The notes under the pieces: model-generated
Databases searched by the model: none
What the model saw: only the letters and a program-made list of their open reading frames with translations
What the model was told of the DNA's origin: nothing
NCBI GenBank assembly: GCA_964589725.1
Contig: CAZPUJ010000114.1
Span: 1-6,339, forward strand
Length of the DNA: 6,339 nucleotides
DNA from: CAYSHJ01 sp964589725
GTDB taxonomy: Bacteria; Planctomycetota; Planctomycetia; Planctomycetales; Planctomycetaceae
Reading direction: 5' to 3'
Made by a program: the position numbers and the translations under genes
Part shown: positions 4,147 through 6,339 of the stretch, piece by piece
Layout: every line of letters starts with the position of its first letter
Position numbering within the stretch: the stretch's first letter is position 1

Positions 4147-6339
4147 ATGAATTTGTATCGCGGTTCCAGCCAGCACGCTGCCTCGCGGTTCGCGAGTAGG
4201 CCGGAGTGCCGCTTCGACTTCGCTGGCTGCGCGTTTCGTGCGTCTTGCTCGGTGTGGCTGCTGGTCTTCTCCGTAACAACGGTCGCTGAGGCGGCGGACG
4301 CGGCTCAAATCGGCGGACTCTTTCGCACGGGCAAGTATTCCGAGTGTGTCGAGGCAGCCGCGAAGACGATTGCCGAACGCGAGGTCAATGAGAATTACCG
4401 CCTGCTGAAACTGCGGTCGGAACTGGAGCTGGGAGAATACGCCAACGCGGCGGAGACGTTGGAGGCGGCGTTGAAGAAGTTCAGCAACAGCATCGAGCTT
4501 CGCTGGTGGGGCCGAGACGTTTGTCGCTTCAACAACCAGCCAGAGCGAGTCGCGCAGATTGACGAAGAAATCGCGAAGCTCGTGCAACAGTCGCCGTCGC
4601 GGTACAGCGACGCCGGAAATCGGCTCATCATCGGGCGGTTTCTGCTCGGTCAGGGGGCCGATCCTAAGAAGGTGCTCGACGGAGCTTACAACATCGTCAA
4701 GAAGCAGCAGCCGACTTACGCTCCGGCCTTTCTCGCGAGCGGCGAGTTGGCGCTGGAGAAGAATGACTTCGCACTCGCGGCGCAGAACTTCGAACAGGCC
4801 GTGAAGCTCGACGCAGCCGACGCCGAGGCGCATTTCGGATTGGCCCAAGCGTTCGCTCCGAGCGATCCGGAGAAAGCCAACGCGGCGCTGAAAGCCGCGC
4901 TGGAACGGAATCCGAATCATATCGGCTGCCTGCTGCTGATCGTCGATGAGCACATTGATTCGGAACGCTACGACGATGCAGAGATCGTGCTGTCGAAGGT
5001 CGAGTCGATCAACCCGCAGTATCCGCGAGCGGCGGCGTATCGTGCGGTGCTGGCTCATTTGCGGAATCAGCCAGAGAGCGAGCAGCAATACCGCGGCACA
5101 GCGCTCAAACATTGGACGACGAACCCACAGGTCGATCATCTCATTGGCAAGAAGCTGTCGCAGAAGTATCGCTTCGCCGAAGGGGCGACGTATCAGCGGC
5201 AGGCCTTGGAGTTCGAGCCGAAATACTTGCCGGCGAAGATGCAGCTCGCGCAAGACTTGTTGCGGTTGGGCCAGGAAGCGGAGGGTTGGCGGCTGGCCGA
5301 GAAAGTCTATCAATCGGACGGCTACAACATCGTCGCTCACAACTTAGTGACGTTGCAGGAGAACGTGTCGAAGTTTCGCACGCTGGAAGAAGAGGGCATC
5401 GTCGCACGGATGGACGCTCGCGAGGCCGACATCTACGGCCGCCGAGTGCTCGACCTGCTGAAGCGGGCGAAGCGCGACTTGTGCTCGAAGTATGACGTGA
5501 AGCTCGACGAGCCGATCATCGTCGAGATGTTTCCCAAGCAAGAGGACTTCGCGATCCGCACCTTCGGACTTCCGGGCGGCGCGGGGTTTCTGGGCGTCTG
5601 CTTCGGCACGGTCATTACGGCCAACAGCCCGGCGTCGCAGGACGCGCATCCAACCTGCTGGGAAGCGACATTGTGGCACGAGTTTTGTCACGTCGTCACG
5701 CTCAACAAGACCGGCAACAAGATGCCGCGCTGGCTGAGCGAAGGCATCTCGGTCTACGAGGAGCGGCAGGCGAACACGACTTGGGGGCAGTCGATTAATC
5801 CGCGGTATCGCAAGATGCTGCTCGGCGACGAACTGACGCCGGTCAGCGAACTGAGCGGTGCATTCCTGCAGCCGCGTAGCTCGCTGCATCTCCAGTTCGC
5901 GTACTTCGAGTCGTCGCTGGTTGTCGAGTATCTCGTCGAAAAGAACGGCCTCGACACGTTGCAGAAGATTCTGGTTGATCTCGGCAACGGCGTGACGATC
6001 AACGACGCGCTGGCTCGGCATTCAAGCTCACTGGACGAATTGAATACAGCCTTCGCGGTGTATGCTCGCAAGCGAGCGACCGACATGGCTCCGGCAGCGG
6101 ACTGGTCCGAGCCGGAACTGCCGCGCCGCGCCGACGCCGCGCTGATTTCCGCGTGGCTCAAAGAGCATCCGCACAACTATGCCGCGTTGCAGCGACTCGC
6201 CAAACAATTGATCTCCGAGAAGAAATGGGCGGAAGCGAAACAGCCGCTCGAAACGATGCGGCGGCTGTATCCGCAGGACGCGAGCGACGACGGGCATCAT
6301 GCGCTGCTCGCACGAGTGCATCGCGAGTTGAAAGAGACG
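4147..6339 (+). CDS. Secreted TPR protein with peptidase-MA zinc metalloprotease domain (3' end outside window)
   Basis: The frame is open for 731 codons to the window edge with no stop. A hydrophobic stretch (VWLLVFSVTTVAEA, residues 36-49) looks like a signal peptide cut after A49, preceded by an unusually long Arg-rich lead of about 35 residues. TPR-like helix pairs follow from about 54 to 400, clearest at 192-235 (FLASGELALEKNDFALAAQN, FEQAVKLDAADAEAHFGLAQ). Residues 407-600 form a gluzincin-type peptidase domain: HEFCH at 511-515 gives zinc ligands H511 and H515 and catalytic E512, and E532 in WLSEGISVYEE is the third ligand. More TPR-like helices start near 675. The protein is predicted to act outside the cytoplasm; TPRs usually mediate binding, and the substrate is unknown. 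The HExxH and third Glu are intact, so it is probably active. Base use (strong G/C at third positions) is that of a living gene. Confidence 0.88.
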   Translation, partial: MNLYRGSSQHAASRFASRPECRFDFAGCAFRASCSVWLLVFSVTTVAEAADAAQIGGLFRTGKYSECVEAAAKTIAEREVNENYRLLKLRSELELGEYANAAETLEAALKKFSNSIELRWWGRDVCRFNNQPERVAQIDEEIAKLVQQSPSRYSDAGNRLIIGRFLLGQGADPKKVLDGAYNIVKKQQPTYAPAFLASGELALEKNDFALAAQNFEQAVKLDAADAEAHFGLAQAFAPSDPEKANAALKAALERNPNHIGCLLLIVDEHIDSERYDDAEIVLSKVESINPQYPRAAAYRAVLAHLRNQPESEQQYRGTALKHWTTNPQVDHLIGKKLSQKYRFAEGATYQRQALEFEPKYLPAKMQLAQDLLRLGQEAEGWRLAEKVYQSDGYNIVAHNLVTLQENVSKFRTLEEEGIVARMDAREADIYGRRVLDLLKRAKRDLCSKYDVKLDEPIIVEMFPKQEDFAIRTFGLPGGAGFLGVCFGTVITANSPASQDAHPTCWEATLWHEFCHVVTLNKTGNKMPRWLSEGISVYEERQANTTWGQSINPRYRKMLLGDELTPVSELSGAFLQPRSSLHLQFAYFESSLVVEYLVEKNGLDTLQKILVDLGNGVTINDALARHSSSLDELNTAFAVYARKRATDMAPAADWSEPELPRRADAALISAWLKEHPHNYAALQRLAKQLISEKKWAEAKQPLETMRRLYPQDASDDGHHALLARVHRELKET
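4167..4229. repeat. Nested palindromes inside the 5' end of the peptidase gene
   Basis: CAGCCAGC (4167-4174) pairs with GCTGGCTG (4222-4229), enclosing a tight hairpin CTCGCG, loop GTT, CGCGAG (4182-4196), whose last G begins GTAG (4196-4199). A 9-base direct repeat TCGCGGTTC occurs at 4158-4166 and 4183-4191. The segment encodes the odd Arg-rich lead before the signal peptide. It may be an inserted repeat or a structured start of the mRNA. Confidence 0.4.

Noticed and set aside
4111..6021. Long minus-strand frames opposite the TPR-peptidase
   Set aside because: They are Leu/Arg-rich shadows of a clear + strand gene with TPRs, HExxH and a third zinc ligand.

Overview
The window most likely comes from a planctomycete-type bacterium (Planctomycetota), at roughly 60% GC. 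The gene families point there: a secreted TPR/peptidase-MA metalloprotease, a right-handed beta-helix protein tail ending in a characteristic 'PNTHEPGRAHIAVLNPA...PVTEP' region, a COMT-like methyltransferase of planctomycete style, and basic transposase tails. This assignment rests on recalled family resemblance, not on a search. All recognisable genes are on the + strand.

Layout. Positions 1-610 are nested mobile DNA. The tail of one transposase gene runs in from the left edge and is interrupted by a 482-bp IS1634-like element (108-589). That element still has both terminal inverted repeats and a 6-bp target duplication (GCTAGC), but its transposase is reduced to a start and an end. Positions 682-2040 hold an intact cytochrome P450 with a strong Shine-Dalgarno. 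One base after its stop is a perfect 24-bp inverted repeat whose arms are themselves hairpins headed by GTAG, the layout of a REP doublet. Positions 2135-2744 hold a wrecked SAM-dependent methyltransferase. Positions 2745-3071 hold a doubtful 62-codon ORF and a second pair of REP-like hairpins. Positions 3072-3975 hold a beta-helix secreted-protein remnant: a signal peptide fused out of frame to the C-terminal part. Positions 4147-6339 encode a large secreted TPR/zinc-metallopeptidase that runs off the right edge and has no stop inside the window.

How it fits together. Only the P450 and the TPR-peptidase look functional. The P450 and methyltransferase may once have been a tailoring pair (oxidation plus O-methylation), but the methyltransferase has lost most of its dimerisation domain and its SAM motif I. 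The most striking pattern is that three unrelated genes in a row (IS transposase, methyltransferase, beta-helix protein) share one lesion: natural start kept, natural end kept, middle missing, ends joined out of frame with a few bases readable in both frames. This could be short-homology deletion during genome decay or an assembly artefact; the window alone cannot decide. I found no CRISPR array, tRNA, rRNA, or convincing new multi-gene system.
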